Below are positions 1 through 13,329 of a stretch of DNA of 58,186 nucleotides, piece after piece. Under the pieces are notes generated by a model. That model was given only the letters and a program-made list of their open reading frames with translations, was not told the DNA's origin and searched no databases. The stretch's first letter is position 1. Each line of letters begins with the position of its first letter. Where the stretch lies: the NCBI GenBank assembly GCA_027579435.1, contig JANBPK010001077.1:1-58186 (forward strand). The letters are read 5' to 3'. Position numbers and translations under genes: made by a program. Origin of the DNA: Candolleomyces eurysporus. Taxonomy: Eukaryota; Basidiomycota; Agaricomycetes; Agaricales; Psathyrellaceae.

Positions 1-208
1 CTTCCTGGGATCCGAAGGCCAGCGGTCAGAGCGGGCTTTATTCTATATGCGGATCGTACCGACCTTCCCAGCCTGCGAAGCAGGTTTTCGCTAGCCTTCG
101 CGTTCCCATCGACCCATGACACCCAGAGATTTCTGTGAATGGATAGGTTTTCCCCCTATTGGAGGCCCCATGGTCTGCTGATTCCATATGGTGTGCACGG
201 TCAATCGA

Positions 209-216
209 TATAAAAT
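209..216 (+). promoter_or_regulatory. TATA box of the first secreted-protein gene
   Basis: The sequence TATAAAAT lies 50 bases upstream of the ATG at 266, a usual spacing for fungal core promoters. It is the only good TATA match in the 265 bases before the gene. The role is inferred from position and sequence only. Confidence 0.5.
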
Positions 217-265
217 CCCTTCGAGAGTAGCGTCTTGTCTTGCATCCCGCTACTATCCTTGACCT

Positions 266-1059
266 ATGTTCTGGGGCGTCAGTCTGTTACTCACGTTCTC
301 GTTCGCCGGCCTCGTCGTTGGGCAGTCCCCGCTCTGTGGAACCAATCCAGATGGGGCGACATTCTACAATAACGTAGTCGACAAGGCCTTGCCCGAAGCA
401 CTGGCAGGGTATAACACCGCCGCTGACGCATTTGCGAGCTCGAAAGCCACTCCAGAGGACATCGATGTGAGCGCCGTTTCCGTCGACCGTTCGTATACTT
501 TGCTTACCGTGCTCAGGATCTCTTCCATGCCTCAGAGGCTTACTACAGGCAGTATCTTAATACTGTGGTATCAGCGTTGTCTTTAGTGGATGTCGAAGTG
601 AGAACTACGTCTCTCGTGATATGCATCCAGAATTGAAGAAGTATTGTCTCAGGTATCCCGGAATTGCATAACCGCGCCTAAGGCTCTCGCAACCGTCTTC
701 AACTCGACATCCAAACTCCGGGAGCTTCGACTACAGCCTCTCAGTAAGGTGATGAACGCATTTTCACGCTTCGAGCTTGAGATCCTTGGTGAGTGAACTT
801 GGACATCTCTCGTGCAAGGCATTCATACATCTTAATTTGCGTAGCGCAAGGATCGCCCGGACATTGGGCAAACTACCAGCCACTGGACTACCTGGCTTAC
901 AGTTCATGGTATGCTGCCAAGATTTTTGTTCGGAGGCTTGCAAAGGGTAAGCCGAGTGCCCTCGAAGATGAGTTTGTGGAATGGTATAATGCGGTTGAAG
1001 TTATTCGTGCGCAATACTATCGGGAAGGATATGGGAAACAGCCTCGGCCGGAGTCTTAG
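266..1059 (+). CDS. small secreted protein of unknown family, four exons
   Basis: The model is exons 266-466, 517-551, 631-788 and 851-1059, which join in frame to about 200 residues. It starts with a clear signal peptide (MFWGVSLLLTFSFAGLVVG, then QSPLCG). The mature part looks helical, with stretches such as LEDEFVEWYNAVEVIRAQYY near the C-terminus and no membrane segment, so the product is probably exported. Introns are 50, 79 and 62 bases with GT-AG ends. The second donor (GTATCT at 552) is the least certain boundary; it was chosen because it keeps the frame into IEEVLSQVSRN. I do not recognise the family. Two Cys are visible in the mature part, so this is not a Cys-rich effector or a hydrophobin. 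It stands alone, with no related gene beside it. Confidence 0.72.
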
Positions 1060-1659
1060 GCATGTACTACGTACTGGTAAATAAGTGGTGCGTATGTAGG
1101 CGTCTCGCTTCATAGCAAGAATATTAAAGAGAGTGATGATTGCATGAGAATGACGAGCGTGACGGTAGAAGGGACAACGAAAGGGAACATGGAGGGAAAC
1201 AAAAGCCCCGGACCTGCAAAGCTTGCGGTCAGCAACGAGGTTCTCCAGTGGAGGTATTTATAATGACAAGACAAACCTCACCCATAATCTAAACGATACC
1301 AGCCCAACTTGAAGGGAAGTATCCGTACGTGAGGTGGTACGAACCGACCTCCTCTCCAACGTCCAAGGAGATACTTGTGACGTGAACAGTGCTTGGTTAC
1401 TTGGACACATGGCGCCGCCTTGAGGAATCGCTGTCGAGAATCAAAAAGAACTCAGGAGGATTAACATCTTGGCGAACCCTGCCGTGTCGTTGAATGAAAT
1501 ATGCTTGCGGCAAGACGGAGTATCGGGGCCGCTTCTTCCGGTATTCGGAGCAAGACCAAACATCTGTCGCTATTTCAGGCTTGTTCCTTCGCTTCGATGT
1601 TCGGTGAGGGCACTCTGCCCGTTGCACGCAATTCAATGGTGGTCGCAGTAGGAGGTCAA
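1060..1659. other. 600-base stretch with no recognisable gene
   Basis: Short frames exist on both strands, but none shows splice-site closure, a signal peptide or a known motif. The downstream end grades into the dispersed repeat that starts near 1660. Confidence 0.4.
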
Positions 1660-2930
1660 GGGAGTCGCTAAAGACCGGAGATTGGGCAGGGGAAGGGCAG
1701 GCTTGGGTATTCAGAGGTATGCTTTGTCTTCTCGTTTCGTGTACGACGTGTATCTCCACTCTCTCACCGAATACACAAACCTTTTCCCCCGTTCGATGCT
1801 CCAGCGAGGGCTGCGCAATTCCTACTCGAATAATATCTTGAATCATCCGTGGATTCAACCTATATTCCTCACGACTGTGATGCAGCCTTCCCAGGTTCTA
1901 TCGCTCCATCGGCTTCGAGATCCCACTGTGTCTCCGCCAAACCGTAATTCCTGCTAGCACCCTTCCTTCTCTGACCTATTCCCTTGGGCATCACTCGCTT
2001 GATTCTCCTTCTATCGCTCAGTGTATTCACGGACAGAAGAAGCTCTTCACAGTAGGTTCGTCAACGCTCCTCAGGTTCTCGAAACCCAGAATCCAATTCA
2101 TTCTAGCCCCTCCTCGACGTCCCACAATCCGCCCGTCCCGATACCAAGCAAGCCTTTGCATTCGCTAACCTCGTCGTGCTTCATTTTCGCTCTCCCTGCA
2201 TTGCAACAAGCATGGTCCACCGCGTATTCGTTCGTTCGTTATAACGATTCGATGTGACCGGGGATCTCTGTCGACGACGCCAATAATCTTGAACTATCCC
2301 CCAATTCGTCTAAGACAAGTCCAGTCGTTGAGCCCATTATGTAGTTCGAACATCTGTATGGATGGCTTCCAAGTACGTCGTGGTTCCGGTCCCATCGTCT
2401 GTTTGCGTCCCACCCGTTACCCTCTTCGCGTCGTTCAACTCTGTAACGTTTCATCTCTTCAGATCTCCCGAGTGGCAATTCCTAATGCATTATTTGATTT
2501 GATCTCACTGCTTCTAGCTTTACTCGCCTATACTGGGAAGAATTAGATTAGTGTTCCGTTTTCCAAGGTACGTTCGTCTCAAACTTCTAGCTGCTAATTA
2601 CCCTCCTGGAATTGTTCTGACTCCTTTGCCCACTCTTCGCTCCCCGTCCTTTGTTCCTCCTCTCATCAGACATCGAACTTTGAACTACCTACTTGACTTC
2701 TCAATTCGCACATCAGGGTTGCCCATTGATCTTGGGCGGCCCCCTCTGCCGTCTGGACGGCCTCGACCCCAGCGGGGATGCTTTCATCCAAGGCCTTCAC
2801 GTTTACATACTGCCTTTTCCCGTGGCATGGGGCTATCCGCCTCTGAAAGGTTAATGCGCATCAGAACGCCCAGAACTCAGGCTAGTGTCGTCGGAATCAC
2901 ATTGTTTGACCGTTGTAAGTGAAGCTCAAG
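1660..2930 (+). repeat. copy 1 of a 1.3-kb diverged dispersed repeat
   Basis: This stretch aligns co-linearly with 11510-12975. Shared blocks include GAGGGCTGCGCAA near 1807, CTATATTCCT near 1860, GTGGCAATTCCTAATG near 2472 (copy 2 has GTGGCAAATC) and CCCTCCTGGAATT near 2602. The copies differ by many substitutions and indels, so the element is old. No conserved long reading frame spans both copies. Conserved short peptides such as EYTN-FPR and RGLRNS may be shadows of a lost coding region. Confidence 0.7.
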
Positions 2931-5900
2931 GCCAGTGAAATGTCTTTGCTCCACTGCGTCACGACAAGTATAACCTCTCTATATTGCACTTAGCGCGAGC
3001 GTGCGTCCTCTCCCGTTTGGTTCCATCCCTGGCACACAGTCGAACATTGATCAACGGCCTTTCAGCCGTTATATGACAGCCTCGAGAAACTCACCTCTTG
3101 AACCGCCAACATCCAACAGGAAATTTATTCGCATTCACTCATAGCAATTCTTCAGTACTTGACTCCGGGTCGGGACGTGGCGTCGTAGCCATCGACAACC
3201 TTGTTCATTATTAATCCTATGCGATAGCTTCCCCTTGCGCACATAGTCCGTCTCCTGTTCCGAACGTTACCTGTTCCAGCTGGATAATACTCGTAGCAGG
3301 CTATGTTACGCAACTTGAACTGGCGGTCAGTGCTGGGACAACGAACTACGAAGAAGGTTGAATCCATAAGGATGTTGAGAGCGTCTTGGTGAGTTGTTTG
3401 GAACTCTTTATTTGTCCCCTTTGATTCACGGGTGACTGCTTGGACCGCCCCGTCCCCTCATTCCCCTATCTACGCAGTGTCTTGTAAGCCCAAGACGAAC
3501 CCTTGAAACCAAGGCATCTTTCTTTGCTGGTTTTGCTGTGTCTTTCTGTCGGTCGGGTTTTATTCAGGTTCTCCGCTTCGCTTGTTCATTAGATCTGATT
3601 CACTTGGACTGATCAAATGTCTCTTATGTCGATTGGTCTATATCCAGAAGCTTCTCGGCACTATCGTCTTCTGCATTGCATCAGCAGAATTTCACCTCCT
3701 CGCTCTCGTCGAGGTCGCTATGGCAGCCGATATCGAGGGCTTGCACCAATCGTGGACGCGCTCTTTTCCCTTCGTCCTCTTAAGCCCTTGCCGTCCCGCT
3801 CGGCATTTCTCACCATCCAAGCTCCAGGCCCGCAACACACGCCTCTGCCAAGTTCTGATGCTCCTCAGATATCCACCCTCGTAAATGCTCATGACACTCG
3901 CANTTTTTCTACTGCAATGCCTCTTTNCCCCCACCAGCGACCGTGGACTCGACAACAAAGGACCAGGTTGACTGATTGATGGTGGAGCATCGAGATTTTG
4001 TGGTTTCAATTTTCACGCAATCTCGTGCGACTCTTGTTGGATCCGTCTTCTCTCTTTCGAGGATCGTTCATCTTCCGACCTATCCAAGTTGAAGATTCTT
4101 GGCCAAGTGAGACAGCAGGTCATCGAAAACAGACATCGTTCGTTGCTGGTAAAATTAAGGATTCCTCCTAGAGCAGTTGAACTTATGGTTTACGCTATCC
4201 GTTTCGCTTGGTTCTTCCGACTCTCTTCTTTCATTTTCTTGAATACAGTCTACAAAGGCTAAAAGAATGACCCTCGCTGACGTCGATTTGACTTGAATAG
4301 GTGATACTTGCGGTCTTCAACTGGAGGCTTTCGCTCTTCAGTTAATTGTTTTCGTCACACATTTTCTTCAACTCCATCTCCCACAGTCCATGTCGTCTTC
4401 ACGTCTGCAACAACCCATTTTTCTCCTCCTTGCATTCTTCTTTCCCCTTCCTTCACCTTCTCCTTCCCCCACCTTCATCTTCTCCTTCCCTTCGCCTTCG
4501 TACTCTCTCCAGTTAAGAACGAGGTGAGCATACTTCCAGCGCGCTGTCTACCTACTCTGCGTGCGCACAGCTGTCCCCGCGCACTGTCCCACTCTTCTCT
4601 ATTGCACATCGAGGCAGACAAAGGTTGGAGGTTCTTTGATTTACCAGAACTGCATGCACAAAAAACTCTTAAATCCGTCAAACCACCCACTCACTCTGAG
4701 AGTCGGGGACGTAGAGAGGTGCCATAACGCTCGTGTACCCTCGTAGTTGCCTCTTGAGGATGTCGGTAGATGCCTTGCCGTCGTAAAACAGCTTTTTATT
4801 CCTCCTTGGAGTCAACTGACCAACAGACAACGTTCAATCGCCAGCCACACGGGTTGTGTTGGTGATGGGTGGCCCTCAGAGCTGAACAACGAGCCGCAAG
4901 GCGTCATTTGTTGCAATGTGGGTAGCCCAAGCCCGCTGCTAGGCCACCCTCAGCGACGGCGAACCCCTCGAAATTTTTCCGGGTCCGTGCACTGGTTACT
5001 GACCAGACCTCGACCCGAAGCCTCTCCGAGGTTAGGATCTTCTCCACGGCATGGCACGTCGGGCGTCGGCGGCAGGCTTCTGAAAGCCCTTGTGATCGTC
5101 GCTCCATCACTATTGCAAGCGCCGAGGATAGGTTCATTCAATGTTATGCCTAACAAGCAGGTCTACTCTACCAGGCNGGGGGACTCTGTGTAGTGGAACA
5201 TCGGGGGATCAGAAACAGTAACGGAACAACTTGTCGATCACATTGTCGGTGCACATTTCTGTCTTGATCGCGGACACGAGCCGCCAATGTTATTTGAGTG
5301 TTTCGTTGAATTCGATGGCTCGAACGTGAGTTCCTCTTTCTAGCAAGGAGTCTATCCGCTTGGTATGATTGGATCTTGGTCCCAGACAGGGATTGGGAAG
5401 AATTCCGACTCCTGCATAGGACTGCTCCAGGAATCGAATATTTCTTAAAAAGCCCAGCGAGTTGGCTAACTAAAGACGTTGAGTTGACATCCTGTTTGAC
5501 TTATGAACCTTTGAACACTGGTAATGGGCTTGAAGGTCATGACAGGTGACATTGTCAGCGTTTTCGCGCCTTTTGTCGTTCAGTCTTTGTTCACAAGTAC
5601 CGACCATTTCTATGATGTTCAATTGTCAAGATTATCCCGCAGTAATTGGGGATCTCACGTCAGGTAATTCAACTCAGAGGCACAAAACATGTTAAGCAGA
5701 AAGATTGGGTGTATGTGAGGAGATGTTTGTTAGTATGGAGCAAAGTTCTCCTATCTAAGAATGCACATCTTTCGGCCGGAAACACGCGCGACAGTTTAGG
5801 TGCGTATTGTAGGATATCACTAGGTGCAACAAATGATATATTATACATAATTTGAAGCACCCAGTGTTTGGAGCTGGGACCTTACTACAGTTTGCCCATT

Positions 5901-7248
5901 CTGTAGCACAGAAGCCCTGGACACCAGCGTTCAGGAATTGGACCCAGTCCGGTTATGGCTATGACTATGACTATGATATGCTCCACACGCTCAAACGTAT
6001 GGGGTTTACGATGTGGACGGTGCTGAGTATAATCCCTCAAGCCACCGGGGATAACAGAATTTATTTCGAAGGTTCATTTGCTTCCCATGATTCAGGGTTT
6101 TGCTTCGATCTGTTTTGTATTCCGATTGATGTAGAAGCGCACATCTTATCGCTCACATGAAATGAATGATTCGCGAACGGTCGGAATCCCACAAAATAGG
6201 GCGACCTCGAGCCTGTTCACCCATCCGCCAATCGAACCTTCCCTCAGACTACCTCTCTTCATTATATCGAAACCCCCAAATTGCCCATCTACAATATCCT
6301 CGCCACCGTACTCGCTCTCTCCCTGTTTTTTGCTTGGGGAGGTACCCACAGCGACGATCACAGCAGCCTCCCAAATCTCTTCTAGCAATTTTGGAAGTGA
6401 CCGCCTTGTGTCCGGCGTCCGGCAGTTGCACTTTTGTGAATTGGCTTACATATAGTCTTCACCCCGCTGCCTGGTCCGACGACTTCGAATTCAATATCCA
6501 CGATCTCCTTGTCCACCTGTTCCTTATGAGTTTCAAATTGTGCCCTGAGTACGACCCCAACTCCTTCAATGAAGTCCGAGTGAGATGATGTTGATTCAAG
6601 GATCTTGGGATGGGTTTGGAGTGAGGGCTTCTGGCTGTAATTGGTCGTGAGTACTCGGCCCAAATTGATCTTGTGGCTAGCACGTTGACTCAGGTCTAAC
6701 GTGGATGAGTTTGAAACGGAATAGCCATGTAGCTACTCATTCAGGCATAGAACTTGTTTTTAAGTTTTACAAGTTTCTAAGATTAGGAAAGGATTGGATT
6801 GGGATTAAACGAACGCGCTTGAGCCGAGGAGACGAGAAGCACTTTTGGCCTCAGATGGATGAACGACGTAGACTCGCGATCAAAGACTAATTGGCGTTCT
6901 GGTTTTGAGATCGAATACCAATGCCAGGTCTCGCTGAGACCGCGGCAGGATACAGCTCTCGTACTCATTCCCTGAACGTGTTCTTAAGATCTGACAGGAA
7001 AACAACCGCTCCCCGTCGGTCGATGTGGAGGCGTGTGCGCAATCGGCGACGCGAGTTCCTTGGCGAGCTAGCGCAGTTGTCGTGCTCGTAGACAACGAGT
7101 CTTAGGGTAACCACACGATGAGTGCTATTATTCTGACCACTCTAGTATTAGCCGAGATATCTACGTTATACAATGTCAAAGTCACAGTATTTACGGTTTT
7201 GGAGCTCACAAAAGTACAGAATGATCCGAGAGCCGAGGGACTTCTTGA
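2931..7248. other. 4.3-kb gene-poor region, nothing recognised
   Basis: I found no convincing gene here. Several open frames of 60-150 codons occur on both strands, but they are not supported by splice signals or motifs. The best candidate for a decayed exon is the minus-strand frame at 6382-6663 (contains FIEGVGVVLRAQFETHKEQ), which has a protein-like composition but no identifiable family. A short pure run of the hexamer CTATGA lies near 5955-5980. Single Ns occur at 3902, 3927 and 5177. Confidence 0.4.
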
Positions 7249-9377
7249 TTAACACTTGGATTCGACAACGGACTGATCGCCTGTCTCGCCCGTCTGGATA
7301 ATGCAAGAGAAAAATATTACTAGGTGCTCAGAGTAGACGGGAACATGCGTACCTCGTTGTCTTGGCTTGCACTGACACTGGAAGTAGCACCTGACTTATT
7401 CGTTGTCGAAGCGAGGTGGGATATGTGGAATGAACAATCGAGGTTCTGTCGTAGCCCTTCTCGGGCGACCAGCCTGACAAAACAGATATCTCAGCGGATG
7501 TTCACATCGTACAGGAAGTTAGAGCAGACTCACATGCTCACAACGGAGATGACGTAGACTTGTTCGGCGAAATGTCAGGGTCTCATACGAACCGTAGTTA
7601 GGTAAAATGGATTTTGGAACGTACTGTGAGTGTTTGAAGAAAATGGAATCTGACTGGTGGAGGCAAGTCAGATTGCTGAATCAGGAGTTAAAATGGAATG
7701 GCCTACTAGTAGTATGTCCCAGAAGCGAAGGTAAACTGTAAAATCCCAATTAGCTCCATGACATTCGGTTGAAGCGTCACTCGAGATATGAGCGTACCAG
7801 GAGAATGCTTAGGAGAGCACAGACACTGGGATAATTGAAGCTGAGCGACGGGGAGATAGTGGTGAGGTAGGACATCATACCTGGTCAGAACTCCTCGATT
7901 GATTGCGTAGGTAATGAGCTTCTGGAGCATCGTTTGTGTCCTAAGTGTGCGAGTTAGAACAACGCGTAGTCACGATTGGGATGTAAGAAATGGACCTTCG
8001 AATGTTGTTGGTACCAGTCGAACGAAGGATAGCAACTAGGCAAATAGTGATAAGGATATCGCATGCGGCTGTACCAGCTCCATGGATATTCATCGACATC
8101 TAGGGATATTGGGGTCAATGCGATGACGCGGTTGCGAGGGAGTATAGGTTACTTACCCTGAGTAAATAAACTCGTTCTGACATGTCGGACCACGAGTCTT
8201 CCTCAATCCTAATGGGCCGATGGGTAAGTCATCGAAACAGTATCGGGCGGGAAACAACCGACATGAGGACAACTTGTACTGAATAAGGAGGAAATATGTT
8301 TGGATCAGTTACCAGACAAAACCGGGTTCAATACGTACTCAATCCACCGGCTATATCATTGCAAAAGAATAGCAGGTGTCAGAGGGAGGTCTCGTGGTGC
8401 ACCCGCATATGCTACGCACCGAGCTGCAAAACCGCCAGCGCAGTCTAGGGGAATGGTGAGCACTGCATCCTCCATCATTCAGCGAACACTCACGACGGGC
8501 ACGACGCCGAACCTAAAAAGGCTCTGGAGGGATTTTCCAACTGGGTATGCAAAAGTCAGTGGCGGCCGGAGGTGAGTGCTAAGGATGTACGAACTTTTCC
8601 ATATTTGACTCGCATAGAATCTGCCATGAGCGTTAGATGATAAGCAAGGCGGGTCTCGACAAGGTATGGAGACGTCAGAACGGAATGGGTGGCGTACAAT
8701 TGAGACAAAAATGCTGCGAAGAACTATGTTGAGCGACGTCTGTCAATGTCAGCAATTGAGATGAAAGGCCGTCAAAATACATACAATGCAAAGAGTCTTC
8801 CCCTGATTGACACCATCAATCAACTCTCGAGGTAATGATATCAGAGGAATCGCTTACAGGAACGGAACTGGGTCGAAACGATCAGCTATACACTTGAGCC
8901 AAAGAAGAACGGCAGGGACTCACAACGGAATCTTATCACGCTGGCTGAGGTCTCCATTCTTGAGGATGAAATAGTCGTACAGCTGGTGATTGGAGAAGAT
9001 TGTTTCCATCGTGGCAAGTACGCTGAGAGCAGTCAGGACAAGTCCTCCGCAACGACGAAATACCTACCCCAAAACTGCAATGACAGCCTTGACCATGACA
9101 GGGTCGTTTCGAGAATGCGACGCGAAGTAGCGGGCCAACATAATCTGTGGGAACGATGTCAAAAACCAGACTCTCGAATCGATTTGTGCATTGAGCGGGA
9201 TCAACATACAAACGAGATGCCATAGAGCCTGTTCCGGGCGTAAGGGTAAGGTCAGCGTCTCGCAGTGATCGACAGGATTCAAACTGACCATGTTGTGACG
9301 ACGATCGCAAGCATTTGAGCCCCGTACATATTTTTGAACGTCGGCGGAAAGGCCAAAGGATAGCGCGCATCTGGCAT
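7249..9377 (-). pseudogene. decayed DUF6534-type seven-transmembrane protein gene (left copy)
   Basis: Reading the minus strand from the ATG at 9377 (MPDARYPLAFPP) to a stop at 7249-7251, a chain of short exons gives the pattern of the DUF6534 family, orphan 7-TM proteins expanded in Agaricomycetes. In order these are TTWLYGISF; VMVKAVIAVLGILATMETIF followed by HQLYDYFIL; FFAAFLSQL and FYASQIWK (the family's FFAWRIW-like motif); TALAVLQLAGGL; GTAACDILITICLVAIL; KLITYAINRGVLT joined to SVCALLSILL; and a tail with AREGLRQN and GETGDQSVVESKC. The span is normal for the family. In the exon after SVCALLSILL, two TAG stops stand side by side at 7703-7708 where Trp-Trp codons are the likely ancestor. 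Other exons do not close well, so I call it a pseudogene. Bases 8457-9377 are duplicated at 56796-57715. Confidence 0.72.
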
Positions 9378-9552
9378 GGTGGCCGCAGTAGGGAACGTAA
9401 GGAAAGGAGCGACCAAGGGGAGTGTTGGGGGGAAAGAGTAGCAATGATTCAATTCTGCGCTAACCCATACATATATTAGACCGTCGTTCAACGGCAAGCC
9501 CGATGCTCTGCCATAAGGTTTGTCATGGGGGCTTGATGTGTGTACGTGTGTG
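8457..9552 (-). repeat. inverted duplication, left arm, segment A
   Basis: This segment is the reverse complement of about 56630-57715 with only a few differences per hundred bases, in introns as well as exons. It covers the first half of the DUF6534 gene and about 175 bases upstream of its ATG. Similarity stops near 8457, so the right copy has lost the gene's 3' half. It also stops abruptly at 9552, where the left arm carries an insertion. Confidence 0.88.
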
Positions 9553-12500
9553 GTGTTGACATTGAATTATGAGTNCCCTTCCTAAGCCCCTCGAATCCAC
9601 AATTCGGCTCAAACCGAGCGGCGTCCACCCCGGCCGTTCCTGATCGGGACCAATGCTGTGTGCCTACTGAATTCACGATTGTCGACCTTCCCACGGAGAG
9701 GCAAAATATAGAGCGCCCGCAGCGGCCCGTGCGTTGCTATGATTAGTAACCTCGATGAAGTCAAGACCTATGAGAGTCTCGATTTGCAAGGGTCTTCCGG
9801 TCATCCAATATCCGACCGGATGCTAGTTAGTCCCGCCTGGCGGCCGGAAAAAACTGGTTGGACCCTTATGTCTGTAAGATGAAGTCAATTGTCCGACCTG
9901 AAACTGATCGCAGTTTTCATAGATAGAATCTTCAATCCAATCTCAAAAAATGGTCAACATCTTTGATCAAATAGAAAGGTATCAACGGGGGTACGAATAT
10001 GTATGGTTGCACGGTCTGACTCGTTCTCAGTGCGTTGACAAACAAAGTGAATGAAACATACTCAACGAGGGCATCGGGCGAAGCTTGCGCAAAACCACGA
10101 ACTGTCACGGGCAAGGTTTTCAGGGATCGAAATTAGACTGAAGAACGAACGACGACGGTGGGGGGACAAAAATGAAAGCGTTTTGATTCGACGGGGAGAG
10201 CCACAAAGAGCTTGCTACGAGGTATATAGAGACCTCCAACGTCCCGGAGCTTGACCTGCGCACGGACTTGCACACGGAGCAACGGACTGAACCGTCACAT
10301 GAACCCCGTCGTCTGCAGGCATTGAGCAGCCCTAATATCAGTCATACTGACGGTAGATGAGGCCTGAGCAAACTTGTGGGCAATGGCATCGTTTCCCAAG
10401 AGGTTGTCGTGTGACGGAGTACTCAAATATCAGAGAAAGCGACACATCCAGGATCCAGATAAGCATATAGTCGCCACGAAATGGCTTGGCCTAACTCATC
10501 TCAGGCCATCGTCCAACGAATCAGGAACCTATCCGAGACTGCTTGAGATAGCTATCACCAACGCCGCCAAGCATATAGCCCGCTCCAAGCAATGTGGCCT
10601 TATTAAATCCAAGAGAAACGATCTAGTCTATCGTCCTGTCATTCGAGTTCTCGCCAGTGGTACTCACAGGTAGTAACGAAGCTTTTATCCAACTCAAAAA
10701 CCCAAGGTCAGCGAAGTCAATTGCCAAGGTACCTAGAGCTCGGATTCGGGGTTTTACGAGACGACGTCAAGGCTCCGTTCCACATGATGATTGTGGTCTG
10801 GATGCTCGGTATCCACTGGCACAGCAGAATTACTGTAGAGAGCAGGAAGGAAGCAAAGAGAGCGGCTAACATCTAAGTGCGTCCCGCCATGGGGTAGGTT
10901 TGTCGTTCAACGAGTTTGGTCAAAGAGCTTTGAGAGATAGCAATGTAGGGATTTGCGGATGTTGGTCATAGACCCCGCGACTCGGAGTTCGCCAGAAACG
11001 AGAATGAAGCTGATCGAGGAGTAGAGGTGCAGCTAGAAATGGAATGATAGCGAAAGAGGAAAGGCTGGTGCCTAAGACTCGAGTGTACACCTTTGACTTT
11101 TATCTGGGACCAGGAGCGTGGATGTACCTGACGGGATATATCACAACAATAGTTGGAACGCCTACAGTTGAAGCAGTGATTGCGCAAAGGCTAGCTCGCT
11201 GTGCGCGTAAGAGTCCTCGTGCAGAGCTGAACAGGGTTCAATTTGATACTAGTCTTTAAAGAGGTCTTCCCAGCATCTCTGGTAGGTTTCCGAGAGGGAG
11301 GGTGACAGCCTGCTGCGAGCCGCTCCCTCCAATGTTCCCGAAATTTGCCACTGTTTGGCAGAATTTCAGGCTCCGCCTTTTCTGTTCCTTCAGATTCGCC
11401 TCGTCGCTCTGCCGTTTTCTCCACTTTCTCTTGCACAAACTCTTCACTTCTCATCTCCCGCAACACTGCTTCAGGTTTCATCTACTAGCGCTTGCACCAC
11501 CGGCGGTCATCGGCGATGTTGAAGGGCGGGAGATCAGGCAGGGAATGGCGGAGGCAGTCCTGGTTTGGTCTGTATTAACCGTCTCGTTTGCAACGTGTAT
11601 CTCCATCGAATACACAAATGGCTTTCCGCGTTCGATATTCCTGCGAGGGCTGCGCAACTCCTGCTCGAATCAACACCCAACGTCGAGGCCAAGCCCCGTT
11701 TCTTCGTTTTTCCGAAGATCCCGTTCAATCTCGAATCATCCACGAAAACTTGGCGAAGGATGGTCGACTCGTTTGGACTTGGAGGGTCGGTTCATCGCCC
11801 TGTTGCCGTCATCCAGCATATTGGGGCTCAACCTATATTCCTGACCACTGGGCAGCAGCCTTCTGAAGTTATCCGTCGCTCGCCATCTTCGGAATCACAC
11901 GCCAAACGTTACGCTTATGAATTAAAAGCACCCTTCTGTTCTCCACACCGTTTCTTCCGGTGGGTAACCATTTACCAAACCCACAACTCGCTTGAACCCT
12001 TGTTCCACGGCTCGATATATTCACAGACGGCCTAAACTCTCTGCATGGTCATGCAGGGAGCTTCGGGTTCTTTGCATTCGAACAAGCGTTCCAAGACGCG
12101 CAATTTTGATGTCGGCTGCTACCCTGGTTTCGCTAGCGCTACTGCGTATGTGTTCATTACGGTTGCGTGTTCGTAGCTAGTGATTGGGCCCTTCGATCCA
12201 TGGGTCTTCGATGTCTCTTGATCTATGCCAGTCAGTCCCTCTCACTAAAACTGGGTTTCTCTAACTTGTTTCACCCAAGGCTCGTGATACGTTGCACCAT
12301 ACTGACCCAATCGAACGACACCCGCTAGCTAACATCTTGATTCTGCACCTCGATGTTTCGCTGATTATATTCCGTGAGTTCCCTCTTGTTACTTCGCTGA
12401 CCCAATTTTTCTCTGTGTTCCGATTTGACTTGGGTGGGAACCTCTCCGTCAACTACGCCAATACGTTGATTTGCATCACCTCTCAAATCGCTTCGTTGAA

Positions 12501-13329
12501 GTCATATCCAGCGTTGAACCGCCGTTATGTACTCTAAGCATTCAAATGAATGGCTCTTCGAGTACATTCGTGACACCTGTTTCTTTGTTTATTTCGTCAG
12601 TTTGCGTCCCACTCACTGTCCTCACGCCTGTGATTCAACTCTCTAACGTTAAATGTCTTCAGTCCCTCAAGTGGCAAATCATATTACCGTACCGGGGCTT
12701 ACTGCTTTCAAGTTACAGCCCTACCGCCGATGAAAAATTAGACTACCATCCCTCTGCTCAGGTGCGTTCATCCCATACCTCTACATGCCATTCACCCTCC
12801 TGGAATTTTCGGATTCACCGACCCACTCTTCGTTCCTTGACCTTCCCTCTCACCATTCATCAAACGTCCAACTGCCGATTTGCTCTCTACCTCCCCGTAC
12901 TATCTCAGCATTCCATCCTACCGACAACATTGACCGTAATCAAAACTGTGTCCGCGGCCGCGGCCGCCACCTTGAGATGTTTCTACTGAAACAACCTAGG
13001 ACCCTTTGGTCGGACTGGAAATAGGCCTGAGAACTCGTTAGGGTCTCTGACGAAGCGAAGCAGTGTTTTGGAAAGATTTGATCGCTTTTCTAGCTTCCTT
13101 CAGTGCGTTTTTCAGATCTATCACCTCTTATCTATGTTTCAATTCACTTCTGGCTTGAGTACCCCGTCGAACCTTGATCGTGGTCCTCCGCACTCTCCGC
13201 CCTTGCAGTTGATTTATGACTCATCTCGATTACTCAAATGAATGAACCAGGGAATGTCGTACTGACAACGGTGGACCCGATGTTCTTAGATGCTGGGACG
13301 CAAATAGACTCTATCCGCCCGATCACGGG
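9553..13329. mobile_element. 3.78-kb segment inserted in the left arm relative to the right arm
   Basis: Right-arm bases near 56620 are continuous, whereas the same two flanks in the left arm are separated by this segment. The junctions are GTGTGTG|GTGTTGAC on the left and CACGG|GTTACG on the right. No clear target-site duplication or terminal inverted repeat is visible, so a deletion in the right arm cannot be excluded. The second half is copy 2 of the 1.3-kb dispersed repeat. The minus strand of 9900-11250 has membrane-like fragments (for example MLAALFASFLLSTVILLCQW near 10860 and LLGAGYMLGGVGD near 10590) broken by stops. They suggest an unidentified integral-membrane gene relic. Confidence 0.6.
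11510..12975 (+). repeat. copy 2 of the 1.3-kb diverged dispersed repeat
   Basis: It matches 1660-2930 in the same orientation. Aligned blocks include GCGAGGGCTGCGCAACT near 11645, CAACCTATATTCCTGACC near 11828, TGTCTTCAGTCCCTCAAGTG near 12653 and CACCCTCCTGGAATTTT near 12788. This copy carries extra bases in its first third. It lies wholly within the 3.78-kb insertion, so its arrival may be tied to that event. Confidence 0.7.
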
